The notes beneath the pieces were generated by a model. It made no database searches, had not been told where the DNA came from, and saw nothing but the letters and a program-made list of their open reading frames with translations. A program made the position numbers and the translations under genes. Positions 24,709-32,259 of a stretch of DNA of 38,232 nucleotides are shown piece after piece. Numbering within the stretch: the stretch's first letter is position 1; every line of letters starts with the position of its first letter. The stretch is from Robiginitomaculum sp. (GTDB taxonomy: Bacteria > Pseudomonadota > Alphaproteobacteria > Caulobacterales > Maricaulaceae): assembly GCA_016765135.1 (NCBI GenBank), contig JAESQN010000012.1, positions 1 through 38,232 of the forward strand. Reading direction: 5' to 3'.

Positions 24709-25611
24709 ATGCCAGCATTAGAAGGCCATGTAATTCACACTACAAATTTGACAAAGAAGTATGGCAAAAACACCGCTCTCAACAATGTCAATATTGAAGT
24801 TGGAAATAGTGGTATCACAGCTATTTTAGGAGAAAACGGTGCAGGAAAAACTACGTTCATTCATGCCTGCCTTGGCCTGATAAAAGCTACTCATGGGCAA
24901 ATATCCATGTTTGGCCTCCCGCCCGGCAAGCTCACCTCTCGCCGGCGTACTGGTGTCATGTTGCAAGATGCAGACCTGCCGGACTTGTTGACACCGCGTG
25001 AACACATCACGCTTTTCGCCAGTTATTACCCCGCCCCCCTAAGTTTGGATGATGTGCTGGACATGTGCAAATTGACGACACTTGCCGATAAAAAATACGG
25101 TAAACTATCCGGCGGTCAAAAGCGCCGCGTTCAATTTGCTCTGGCGATCATTGGTAATCCTGATCTCGTATTTCTGGATGAGCCTACGACTGGCCTGGAT
25201 ACGGACACGCGCAGAATGCTCTGGGATGTGGTTAGAAAGCTGGCCGAGGATGGGCGAACGGTTATTCTAACGACCCATTATTTAGAGGAAGCAGACGCGC
25301 TTGCGGATAGAATTATAGTGATGAACGCCGGGGAAATCATTGCCGACGCCCCTACCCCGGAAATCCGCGCCCTTGCTGGCGGGGCTATTATTAAATGTGT
25401 TACAAATTTGAGTGTTAAAGCTATCCATAAATTGCCAGATGTTAAATCAGTGCGGAAAACCGGGCGTTTTGTAGAGATAAGCACTCAAAATCAGGCTTCG
25501 ACATTACAAGGTTTATTAGCGGCTGACATAAATGCTTCGGAGCTTGTTGTAAAAAAACCAAGCCTTGAAGAGGCATTTGATCAAATCATTCACAATCAAG
25601 AACAGGCCTAA
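24709..25611 (+). CDS. ABC-2 type transporter ATP-binding protein
   Basis: 300 residues. Walker A GENGAGKTT, Q-loop MLQDADLPDLLTPRE, signature LSGGQKRRVQFAL, Walker B LVFLDEPTTGLD, switch His in LTTHYLEEAD, then about 70 residues of C-terminal extension. It energises the permease encoded 3 nt downstream. The whole set (ATPase, permease, sensor kinase, regulator) resembles the Bacillus YvfR/YvfS-DesK/DesR arrangement. Start ATG 24709 has a good GAGG/AGGA site. Substrate unknown; lipid or drug export is the usual guess for the family. Confidence 0.93.
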   Translation: MPALEGHVIHTTNLTKKYGKNTALNNVNIEVGNSGITAILGENGAGKTTFIHACLGLIKATHGQISMFGLPPGKLTSRRRTGVMLQDADLPDLLTPREHITLFASYYPAPLSLDDVLDMCKLTTLADKKYGKLSGGQKRRVQFALAIIGNPDLVFLDEPTTGLDTDTRRMLWDVVRKLAEDGRTVILTTHYLEEADALADRIIVMNAGEIIADAPTPEIRALAGGAIIKCVTNLSVKAIHKLPDVKSVRKTGRFVEISTQNQASTLQGLLAADINASELVVKKPSLEEAFDQIIHNQEQA

Positions 25612-25614
25612 ACC

Positions 25615-26373
25615 ATGAAGTATTTATCTTTAAACGCTTTTTTTAATGAGTGCGGCGCAGAGATTTTAAAGGCGGTGCGCGCCCCTGAATACATATTGCC
25701 GACTCTGATCTTGCCAGTGGCCTTTTATGCATTGTTTACATTTGCCTTACCCAATAGCGGCGCAAACAGCGCCCGGTATTTATTGGCCACTTATGGTGTC
25801 TTTGCCGTTATGGGGCCGGCCATATTTGGGTTTGGTGTTGGTGTGGCCAATGAGCGCGATAGGGGCTGGCTTAAATTAAAACGCGCATCCCCTGCCCCGT
25901 CGGCTGCTTATATCGGCGCAAAAATCATGGTGACGCTTATTTTCGCTAGCCTTGCCCTTATCCCAATTTACCTGTTAGCGGGTTTTGGGGCCGATATCAC
26001 AATGGCACGTAGCGCCTGGTTTATGCTGTTTGGTTTGCATCTTTTATCGGTACTTCCTTTCGCATTGATCGGTCTGACACTTGGGTTTTCCTTTAACTCG
26101 AACGGCGCAATTGCCGTTTCCAACATTTTTTTCCTAGGCATGGCAGCGCTTGGCGGACTATGGATACCTGCGTTTTTGTTCCCGACCGCTTTGCAAAAAT
26201 TTGCTACAACCCTGCCCTCTTATCAACTGGCCGAAATTGCTTTGGCTATCGTAGGTGCGCCGTCTCAAAGCGGCGTTGATCGAATACCTATGCAAAACCT
26301 CATGATCATAGCAATCATGACCATTGTCTTGGCAGGTCTTGCCATATGGGCCTGGAGCAGGCAACGCAACTAA
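25615..26373 (+). CDS. ABC-2 type transporter permease
   Basis: 252 residues with six predicted transmembrane helices: about 25-47, 58-80, 105-128, 138-163, 168-190 and 222-245. Between helices 2 and 3 lies the cytoplasmic coupling segment NERDRGWLKLKRASPAPSAA, which is characteristic of ABC-2 permeases of the YvfS type. It is the membrane half of the transporter with the preceding ATPase. Gap of 3 nt, so surely co-transcribed. No substrate-binding protein is encoded nearby, consistent with an exporter. Confidence 0.9.
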   Translation: MKYLSLNAFFNECGAEILKAVRAPEYILPTLILPVAFYALFTFALPNSGANSARYLLATYGVFAVMGPAIFGFGVGVANERDRGWLKLKRASPAPSAAYIGAKIMVTLIFASLALIPIYLLAGFGADITMARSAWFMLFGLHLLSVLPFALIGLTLGFSFNSNGAIAVSNIFFLGMAALGGLWIPAFLFPTALQKFATTLPSYQLAEIALAIVGAPSQSGVDRIPMQNLMIIAIMTIVLAGLAIWAWSRQRN

Positions 26374-26389
26374 GAAATTGGAGTTTCAC

Positions 26390-28213
26390 ATGTTAAAGAA
26401 AATATTTTTTATCACCATAACCGCCCTGGTTGGTTTTTTGATTTTTATGTTGCTTGTATTGCCTGCAACACCCGGTAAAGGGGAGGCCGTTTTTTCTGGC
26501 AATTCGTTCGCCGTTAAAAACATCCGCGTTTTTGACGGGCAAATAATGCATGAAAATTACAGCCTGATTATTAAAGGCGGCGTGATTACCCAAATGGGCG
26601 AACAGGTAAAAATTCCGAAAGGTTTGCAAACCTATGACGGTGCGAAGAAAACTTTACTGCCCGGCCTTATCGATGCCCATACCCATACTTACGGAACGGC
26701 TCTTAAAGATAGCCTGCGTTTCGGAGTGACCACAAACTTTGATATGTTCACCAGTGCGCAAACCTTAAAAGACATGAAAGCCAAGCGAAGCGGCACATTG
26801 GAAACTGCCGAGGCCGATTTATGGAGCGCGGGGATAATGGCGACAGCTCCAGGCGGACACGGCACCCAATACGGGTTTGCGATTGAGACTTTAACCCATC
26901 CGGATGAGGCCAATGCATGGGTTACGCGGCGGCTCGCGGAGGGTTCCGATTACATTAAACTGGTTTATATGCCGGGCAGATCCAACCTTAATAGTCTGGA
27001 TTTGCAAACCGCAAGCGCGCTGATAAAGGCGGGGCATGAGCAAGGTGTTTTGGTGCTTGCGCATATTTCCACGCTCGCCGCCGCCCAAGATATGTTGGAC
27101 GCGGGCGTTGACGGGCTGGTTCATATATTTACTGACAAGCCTGCTTCGAAAGAATTTATAGCCCAAGCAACCGCCAACAATGTTTTCATTATCCCGACAC
27201 TGGCAGTTATGGCCAGTGTTGCTGGTGAAAACCCCGGCGCAGATTTGTTGGCTAACGAGCTTGTCAGCCCATATTTAACCCCGTCGCAAAAACAGGGCTT
27301 GGCGACGGATTTCGGCGCGGCATGGCCAGGCTTTGATCTGGACATTGCTCTTGAGAACACGCGAAAGCTACACGCGGCGGGTGTGGTCGTTTTAGCCGGG
27401 TCGGACGCACCCAATCCGGGAACTACCCACGGTGCCAGCTTACACCAGGACATGGCCTTGCTTGTCCGCGCTGGTTTAACGCCGTTGGAAGCATTAAGCG
27501 CAGCTACTCATGCCCCTGCCCTGGCTTTTGGTCTCAAAGACCGAGGGCGAATTGACGTTGGGTTGCGTGCAGATTTTGTTATCATAGACAACAATCCGGA
27601 CGAAGGCATATCCCGTAGTTTTGCAATAGATAGCATTTTCAAAAACGGATATTTGGTGAAGCGGGAACGTCAAGATGCCTCAAATACGGATGCAAGTCCG
27701 ATCATTGCAAATGCCATACTTGGTCATTTCAATACGGATTTAAACCCGCCTGAAGATTTAGCCGCACAAGGCTTTGCATGGAGTACGACCGATGACCGTA
27801 TTGCGAATGGTAAGTCTGAGGCGGAGATTTCTCACATAAATTTAGGCGCAGATAAAACCGGTGGTGCTTTACGTGTTAACGCACAGGTGAAGCCCGGTTT
27901 CTTCTTTCCGTGGGCGGGGGTTTATTTTGGCCACCCGGCGCAAAAAGCCCATAATATTGAGGCTTATAAAACCCTAAGTTTTCAAGTGCGCGGCACACCG
28001 GGTGTTTATACTGCAATGATATTCACGTCGGGCAGTGCGGGTGCGCCGCCAAGCCAAAATTTTGAAGTGACGCCAGATTGGCAAACCATCACCCTGGAGA
28101 TGAAAAACTTCAAAGGTTTAAACCCAAAATTATTTACTGGCCTTGCTATTACTGCCGGGCCTGGGCAGGGTATATTTGACTATGAGATTGATACTGTTAC
28201 CTTGGGTAAATGA
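26390..28213 (+). CDS. Membrane-anchored amidohydrolase with C-terminal CIA30-like domain
   Basis: 607 residues from ATG 26390 (GGAG site). N-terminal hydrophobic segment 4-26 (signal anchor or signal peptide), so the enzyme is probably periplasmic. Residues about 40-435 form an amidohydrolase (imidazolonepropionase/prolidase-like): PGLIDAHTHTYG (His97, His99), VLAHIST, GLVHIF, VVLAGSDAPNPGTTHG (metal Asp), and ADFVIID. Residues about 450-607 look like a galactose-binding-type CIA30 domain (LSFQVRGTPGVYTAMIF...WQTITLEMKNFKG). Its place inside an ABC-transporter/two-component operon suggests it processes or detoxifies the transported compound. ATGA overlap with the kinase gene. Substrate cannot be read from the sequence. 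Confidence 0.85.
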   Translation: MLKKIFFITITALVGFLIFMLLVLPATPGKGEAVFSGNSFAVKNIRVFDGQIMHENYSLIIKGGVITQMGEQVKIPKGLQTYDGAKKTLLPGLIDAHTHTYGTALKDSLRFGVTTNFDMFTSAQTLKDMKAKRSGTLETAEADLWSAGIMATAPGGHGTQYGFAIETLTHPDEANAWVTRRLAEGSDYIKLVYMPGRSNLNSLDLQTASALIKAGHEQGVLVLAHISTLAAAQDMLDAGVDGLVHIFTDKPASKEFIAQATANNVFIIPTLAVMASVAGENPGADLLANELVSPYLTPSQKQGLATDFGAAWPGFDLDIALENTRKLHAAGVVVLAGSDAPNPGTTHGASLHQDMALLVRAGLTPLEALSAATHAPALAFGLKDRGRIDVGLRADFVIIDNNPDEGISRSFAIDSIFKNGYLVKRERQDASNTDASPIIANAILGHFNTDLNPPEDLAAQGFAWSTTDDRIANGKSEAEISHINLGADKTGGALRVNAQVKPGFFFPWAGVYFGHPAQKAHNIEAYKTLSFQVRGTPGVYTAMIFTSGSAGAPPSQNFEVTPDWQTITLEMKNFKGLNPKLFTGLAITAGPGQGIFDYEIDTVTLGK

Positions 28214-29301
28214 TAGATAAACCAAAACACACGGGCGTAGTTAAGCGGAAGCGAAGCATTGCGGCGCATCCTGCGTTTTATCTTGTCTATTTGTTGTTTT
28301 ACGTTGTTCCGTGGTTTTTTCAGGCACCGACGCTAACAGACATTATCGTATTTGTTGTCGCGCTTTTATTCTTTCTGCCCCTACACTTTATCGCATTTAA
28401 CAAGCCCTCCTCCAAGTTTGTTGGCGTAATAATTATGACGCAAGCCATTGGACTTATCATCGCCCCTTTTCACGGTATGGCCGGCGTATTCCATATTTAT
28501 GCCTCCGTTCAAGCCGGCTTTCAAAGACCTGTAAAGCGTGCTGGTATTTTGATCGCCCTATTGGCTTTGAGCTTTTTGCTCTTGTCTTTGTTCATACGCG
28601 AGAGCTGGTTTGAAATTGCTATGGTTTTATTTATCGGCGCGGTGATCGGCATTAGCTGCATGGCGAGCGCAGAAGAAATGGAACATCTGGAGTATCTTGA
28701 ACGTACCAGTGTTCTCGACAAACAACGCGCCGCCCTCGAAGAGCGCGAACGCATTGCCGCCGATTTGCATGACCTGCTCGGCCATACATTGACCATGGTT
28801 GCGCTAAAATCAGAAGTCGCCGACAAATTCCTTGACACAGACATAGAACGGGCCCGGCTTGAAATACGCGAGATTAGAAATGAAGCCAGAGCAGCATTGT
28901 CAGATGTTCGCCAAGCCGTATCGGGAATGAGTGCTACAACAATAAAAGCCGAAGTGGAGAGGGCCAAACAAGCTCTGCAAGCCGCAGGTATTGATTTTAA
29001 AATCACAGGGAAACTACCTGATGTAAACACCCACCAAGACAAGGTATTAGGCTTGGCAATCCGCGAGGCGGTTACAAATATTGTTCGCCATTCTAAAGCG
29101 CAAAACGCTGTGCTTACATTTGTCCAAGGAGAGAACGGTCTTGATATTTCGATCAAAGACGATGGTATAGGTGGTAACTTTACACCTGGCGCAGGTTTAA
29201 CTGGGCTAAGACGACGAATAGAAAGCCTTGGTGGCCATGTCGAAATCCAGGTAAACAAAGGGGCCTATATCAAATTGTTTGCGCCCAAGGCCATATCATG
29301 A
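28210..29301 (+). CDS. DesK-like membrane sensor histidine kinase (HisKA_3)
   Basis: 363 residues. Hydrophobic segments at about 20-36, 42-62, 69-86, 110-130 and 134-152 form a multi-pass sensor of the DesK kind, followed by a coiled coil (155-180). HisKA_3 box ERERIAADLHDLLGHTL with His187 as phospho-acceptor. HATPase: REAVTNIVRHSKA (N box), IKDDGIG (G1), GLTGLRRRIESLGG (G2). DesK in Bacillus reads membrane thickness or fluidity; here the ligand is unknown. Starts by ATGA overlap after the amidohydrolase and overlaps the regulator gene by 4 nt. Confidence 0.92.
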   Translation: MIDKPKHTGVVKRKRSIAAHPAFYLVYLLFYVVPWFFQAPTLTDIIVFVVALLFFLPLHFIAFNKPSSKFVGVIIMTQAIGLIIAPFHGMAGVFHIYASVQAGFQRPVKRAGILIALLALSFLLLSLFIRESWFEIAMVLFIGAVIGISCMASAEEMEHLEYLERTSVLDKQRAALEERERIAADLHDLLGHTLTMVALKSEVADKFLDTDIERARLEIREIRNEARAALSDVRQAVSGMSATTIKAEVERAKQALQAAGIDFKITGKLPDVNTHQDKVLGLAIREAVTNIVRHSKAQNAVLTFVQGENGLDISIKDDGIGGNFTPGAGLTGLRRRIESLGGHVEIQVNKGAYIKLFAPKAIS

Positions 29302-29900
29302 TCCGAATAATTATAGCTGAAGATCAATCCATGCTACGCGGTGCATTGGCATCTTTATTGTCCCTTGAAGACGATATTGAAGTGATGGGCGAAGCCAAAG
29401 ACGGGCGCGAGGCACTGGATTTGGTCAAGCGTTTGAAACCGGATGTGCTTGTCACCGATATTGAAATGCCTGAATATACGGGTATTGAAGTCGCGCAAAA
29501 ACTGAAACGTGACGGCAGTAAAACCCGCGTGTTAATCGTAACAACATTTGCCCGTTCAGGCTATTTACAACGTGCCAGAGACGCAGGTGTCACGGGCTAT
29601 ATACTCAAGGACACATCCAGCGATGAGCTGTCTGGTGCCGTACGTACAGTGGCAAAGGGCGGCACGGTGATTACGCCCGAATTGTTGCAAGCCGCATGGA
29701 CAACCCCCGACCCTCTAACAGACACCGAGCGCAGAATTTTACGTCTGGTCGAAGCGGGTAAAACCAACAAACAAATCAGCGCAGAGCTTAACCTAACACC
29801 CGGCACGGTTCGCAACTACCTCGCCGGGGCCGCACATAAACTAGGCGCATCAAACCGCATAGAAGCCTTTCGCACTGCACGGGAAAACGGCTGGCTGTAA
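29298..29900 (+). CDS. DesR-like NarL/FixJ response regulator
   Basis: 200 residues. Receiver: IIAEDQSMLRGAL (acidic pocket), Asp54 (VTDIEMPEYTG), Lys104 (ILKDTS). LuxR-type HTH: LTDTERRILRLVEAGKTNKQ, then SAELNLTPGTVRNYLAGAAHKLG. Partner of the preceding kinase (ATGA overlap). By analogy with DesR it would bind its own operon promoter once phosphorylated; the 24618-24629 palindrome is a candidate site. Last gene of the operon. Confidence 0.94.
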   Translation: MIRIIIAEDQSMLRGALASLLSLEDDIEVMGEAKDGREALDLVKRLKPDVLVTDIEMPEYTGIEVAQKLKRDGSKTRVLIVTTFARSGYLQRARDAGVTGYILKDTSSDELSGAVRTVAKGGTVITPELLQAAWTTPDPLTDTERRILRLVEAGKTNKQISAELNLTPGTVRNYLAGAAHKLGASNRIEAFRTARENGWL

Positions 29901-30022
29901 TTTTTCCTGTCAATTTATGTATTTGCATTTTGCCCATTATGAATCCTAGATGAATATTACTTTCAGCTTAGATACAAAACCCCTGTCCTAATGAATGTAA
30001 AAATTCAAACGAGGAAACGGCA

Positions 30023-30700
30023 ATGTTAAAGAAGAAGGTACTCACAACTATTGCGGTAAAGTTTTGTCTATCGGCAGCAATTTTCATTCCTGCCCTCTTG
30101 CAAACAACATTGCTCAGTGCTCACGAACCAAAATTCCAAATTCTCCCAAATGCCAAAATTCATATCAACCCTGAATACAGAAATAGAATTACCCAAAGCC
30201 GTAAATATGTGGTGTTACCAGACCGGGCCAATTTCTTGCAAACGGACAAACGCTGGTCCTATAAAACCATAGGCGGTTCCAACGAGACCATTGAAAACGA
30301 TGGCTGTTTGGTAACCGCAGTCGCTATGGCTTTGGTGAATTTGGGCTATCCCACGGATCCGGGTGATTTAACTACGAGACTTAAAAGTAATAACGGGTTT
30401 AACAGTCGTGGCTGGTTGGTTTGGGATGGTATTGAACGGGCGACAGTCGGGCATGCCCATGCACATTTTTTCCATGACAAGCATGACAACCTAATTCGGG
30501 CTTGTATGGCCCAAGGTTATTATCCTTTGGTGAAATTTGATTTACCCTCACGTAACTCCACCCATTGGGTTATGGTCGTGCGCGAAACTGCGCAAGGATT
30601 TGCGGTGCGCGACCCATTGATAAAATCTGCAAGACCAGTCTTACTCAATACCCGTACTAAAAACATTGATGCAGTACGGTGTATAGGTAGCAGACGATAA
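30023..30700 (+). CDS. Secreted C39-like (papain-fold) protein
   Basis: 225 residues with GAGG ten nt before the ATG. N-terminal signal region (about 10-32, cleavage near LSAHE). Residues about 65-220 fit the peptidase_C39_2 family: LQTDKRWSY, then NDGCLVTAVAMAL with Cys95, STHWVMVV with His181, and VRDP with Asp197, the order expected of a Cys-His-Asp catalytic site. It may be a secreted protease, amidase or transglutaminase-like enzyme; no leader peptide or bacteriocin gene is nearby, so a C39 export role is unlikely. It is separated from the DesKR operon by 122 bp and convergent with the aldehyde dehydrogenase (15-bp gap). Confidence 0.75.
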   Translation: MLKKKVLTTIAVKFCLSAAIFIPALLQTTLLSAHEPKFQILPNAKIHINPEYRNRITQSRKYVVLPDRANFLQTDKRWSYKTIGGSNETIENDGCLVTAVAMALVNLGYPTDPGDLTTRLKSNNGFNSRGWLVWDGIERATVGHAHAHFFHDKHDNLIRACMAQGYYPLVKFDLPSRNSTHWVMVVRETAQGFAVRDPLIKSARPVLLNTRTKNIDAVRCIGSRR

Positions 30701-30715
30701 TCGCCCCCAACCAAA

Positions 30716-32128
30716 TCACATGAATTTGCGCATCATGCCTAGCACTTTTTGGGTTTTTTCTGTGTAGGGTGGGTAGAGCATTTTGCCGCCGCTAAATTTG
30801 CTTTGTAAAAATACGCCCTTCATATGGGAGAAAGTTTTGAACCCGTGTTCGCCGTGATAGCTACCCATGCCTGATGGGCCGACACCGCCAAATGGGATGT
30901 CTTCCTGAACCACATGCCAAGCGGTTTCGTTGATACTAACCCCGCCTGAAATTGTGTTGTTCAGGACATAGTCACGCTTGGCTTTGTCTTCTCCGAACCA
31001 ATACAGAGCCAACGGGCGGTCACGTTCCTGGATATAATGCATGGAATCCGCCAGGGTCTCGCTGGCCACAATCGGCAGGAGCGGCCCGAATATTTCTTCT
31101 TGCATAATTTTCATATCAGGCGTGGTGTTTGTAACGACGGTCAGCGGAATTCGACGTTCTTTGGCCATCTGCTGGCTGTCATCATTGCCCGCCACACGAA
31201 TGCTAGCCCCTTTGGTTTGGGCGTCTTCCAACAAGCCTTGCAATCGAGCGTAATGGGCATCGGCGATAATAGATGTATAATCAGGGTTGCCAGCGAATGT
31301 CGGGTAAAATCGCTCCGCCTGCTTAATAAGCGCGTCGGTAAAACCGTCAATCTTGCCTTGGGGCATGAGCAAGTAATCCGGTGCCACACAAGTTTGCCCG
31401 GCATTGATCAATTTGCCATTGGCAATGCGCGGAATGGTCAATTTCATATTGGCGCTCTCGTCGATAATCACCGGAGATTTACCGCCAAGCTCCAGGGTGA
31501 CAGGCGTCAAGTTTTTGGCCGCAGCACTCGCGACAATGCGCCCAACATTGGTCGATCCGGTAAACAGTAAATGATCAAACGGCAGAGCCGAAAATGCTTG
31601 CGCTACATCAACCCCGCCCGTGGCAACGTAAATTTCATCATCAGAGAAAACCTCGCCCAGGACTGATTTCAACAGTTCAGAAAAGCGCGGCGTGTATTCA
31701 CTAGGTTTAAGCATGACCCGGTTCCCTGCCCCAAGCGCACCCACCATAGGCATGACGGCCAGTTGCAAGGGATAATTCCACGGGCTGATAATACCGACAA
31801 CGCCACGTGGCTGCGGCACTATGATGTTTTTGGCCGGCTTAAACTGAATTGCGGTCGGAGCTTTTCTTGTGCGCATCCATTTTTGCGTGTGTTTAAGCGC
31901 GTGTTTTATACCGGCCTGGACAATAGACAATTCCGCCATGGTGGTTTCTACAAATGAGCGATTGCCAAAGTCTTCGGAGATAGCGTCTTTGAATTTTTGT
32001 TCATTGTCAGCAATGATTTTACTAAGTTTGAGCAGTTTGTTTTTGCGTTCGTCCCATGCAGGGTTAAGATTGGTATTAAATGCCGCCCGTTGCCCATCCA
32101 GTATTTTGTCTAAACTCTTATTGGTCAT
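30716..32128 (-). CDS. Coniferyl-aldehyde-dehydrogenase-like NAD(P)+ aldehyde dehydrogenase
   Basis: 470 residues, the length of the short CALDH/ALDH3-like group. GVVGIISPWNYPLQL (active-site Asn and cofactor site), FTGSTNVGRIV (Rossmann turn), TLELGGKSPV with Glu213, GQTCVAPDY with catalytic Cys247, and EEIFGPLLPI. It oxidises aliphatic or aromatic aldehydes to acids in the cytoplasm; the C-terminal FSGGKMLYPPY pattern is usual in the coniferyl-aldehyde branch. ATG 32128 has a strong GAGG site. Divergent from the TonB receptor across 131 bp. No lignin-degradation genes are nearby, so the natural substrate is open. Confidence 0.9.
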   Translation of the reverse strand: MTNKSLDKILDGQRAAFNTNLNPAWDERKNKLLKLSKIIADNEQKFKDAISEDFGNRSFVETTMAELSIVQAGIKHALKHTQKWMRTRKAPTAIQFKPAKNIIVPQPRGVVGIISPWNYPLQLAVMPMVGALGAGNRVMLKPSEYTPRFSELLKSVLGEVFSDDEIYVATGGVDVAQAFSALPFDHLLFTGSTNVGRIVASAAAKNLTPVTLELGGKSPVIIDESANMKLTIPRIANGKLINAGQTCVAPDYLLMPQGKIDGFTDALIKQAERFYPTFAGNPDYTSIIADAHYARLQGLLEDAQTKGASIRVAGNDDSQQMAKERRIPLTVVTNTTPDMKIMQEEIFGPLLPIVASETLADSMHYIQERDRPLALYWFGEDKAKRDYVLNNTISGGVSINETAWHVVQEDIPFGGVGPSGMGSYHGEHGFKTFSHMKGVFLQSKFSGGKMLYPPYTEKTQKVLGMMRKFM

Positions 32129-32170
32129 ATTTTTTCCTCAACCTGCATTACGGTTTTCAGGTTTGTTAAC

Positions 32171-32197
32171 TTGACTATCTTGGTTTTTCAATACAAT
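32171..32197 (+). promoter_or_regulatory. Possible sigma-70 promoter for the TonB receptor gene
   Basis: TTGACT (32171-32176) and TACAAT (32192-32197) are good -35 and -10 matches, with a short 15-bp spacer, 62 bp before the receptor ATG. The spacer is below optimum, so this is only a candidate. Confidence 0.3.
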
Positions 32198-32259
32198 TCC
32201 CTATCTTGATTATCAACAGGCCTTAGACCGTACTATAAACCACGAAGTAGATACAATTT

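Noticed and set aside
28521-29258. 245-codon minus-strand frame opposite the DesK-like kinase
   Set aside because: Long but Ser/Arg-rich shadow; the plus strand has all kinase motifs and operon overlaps.
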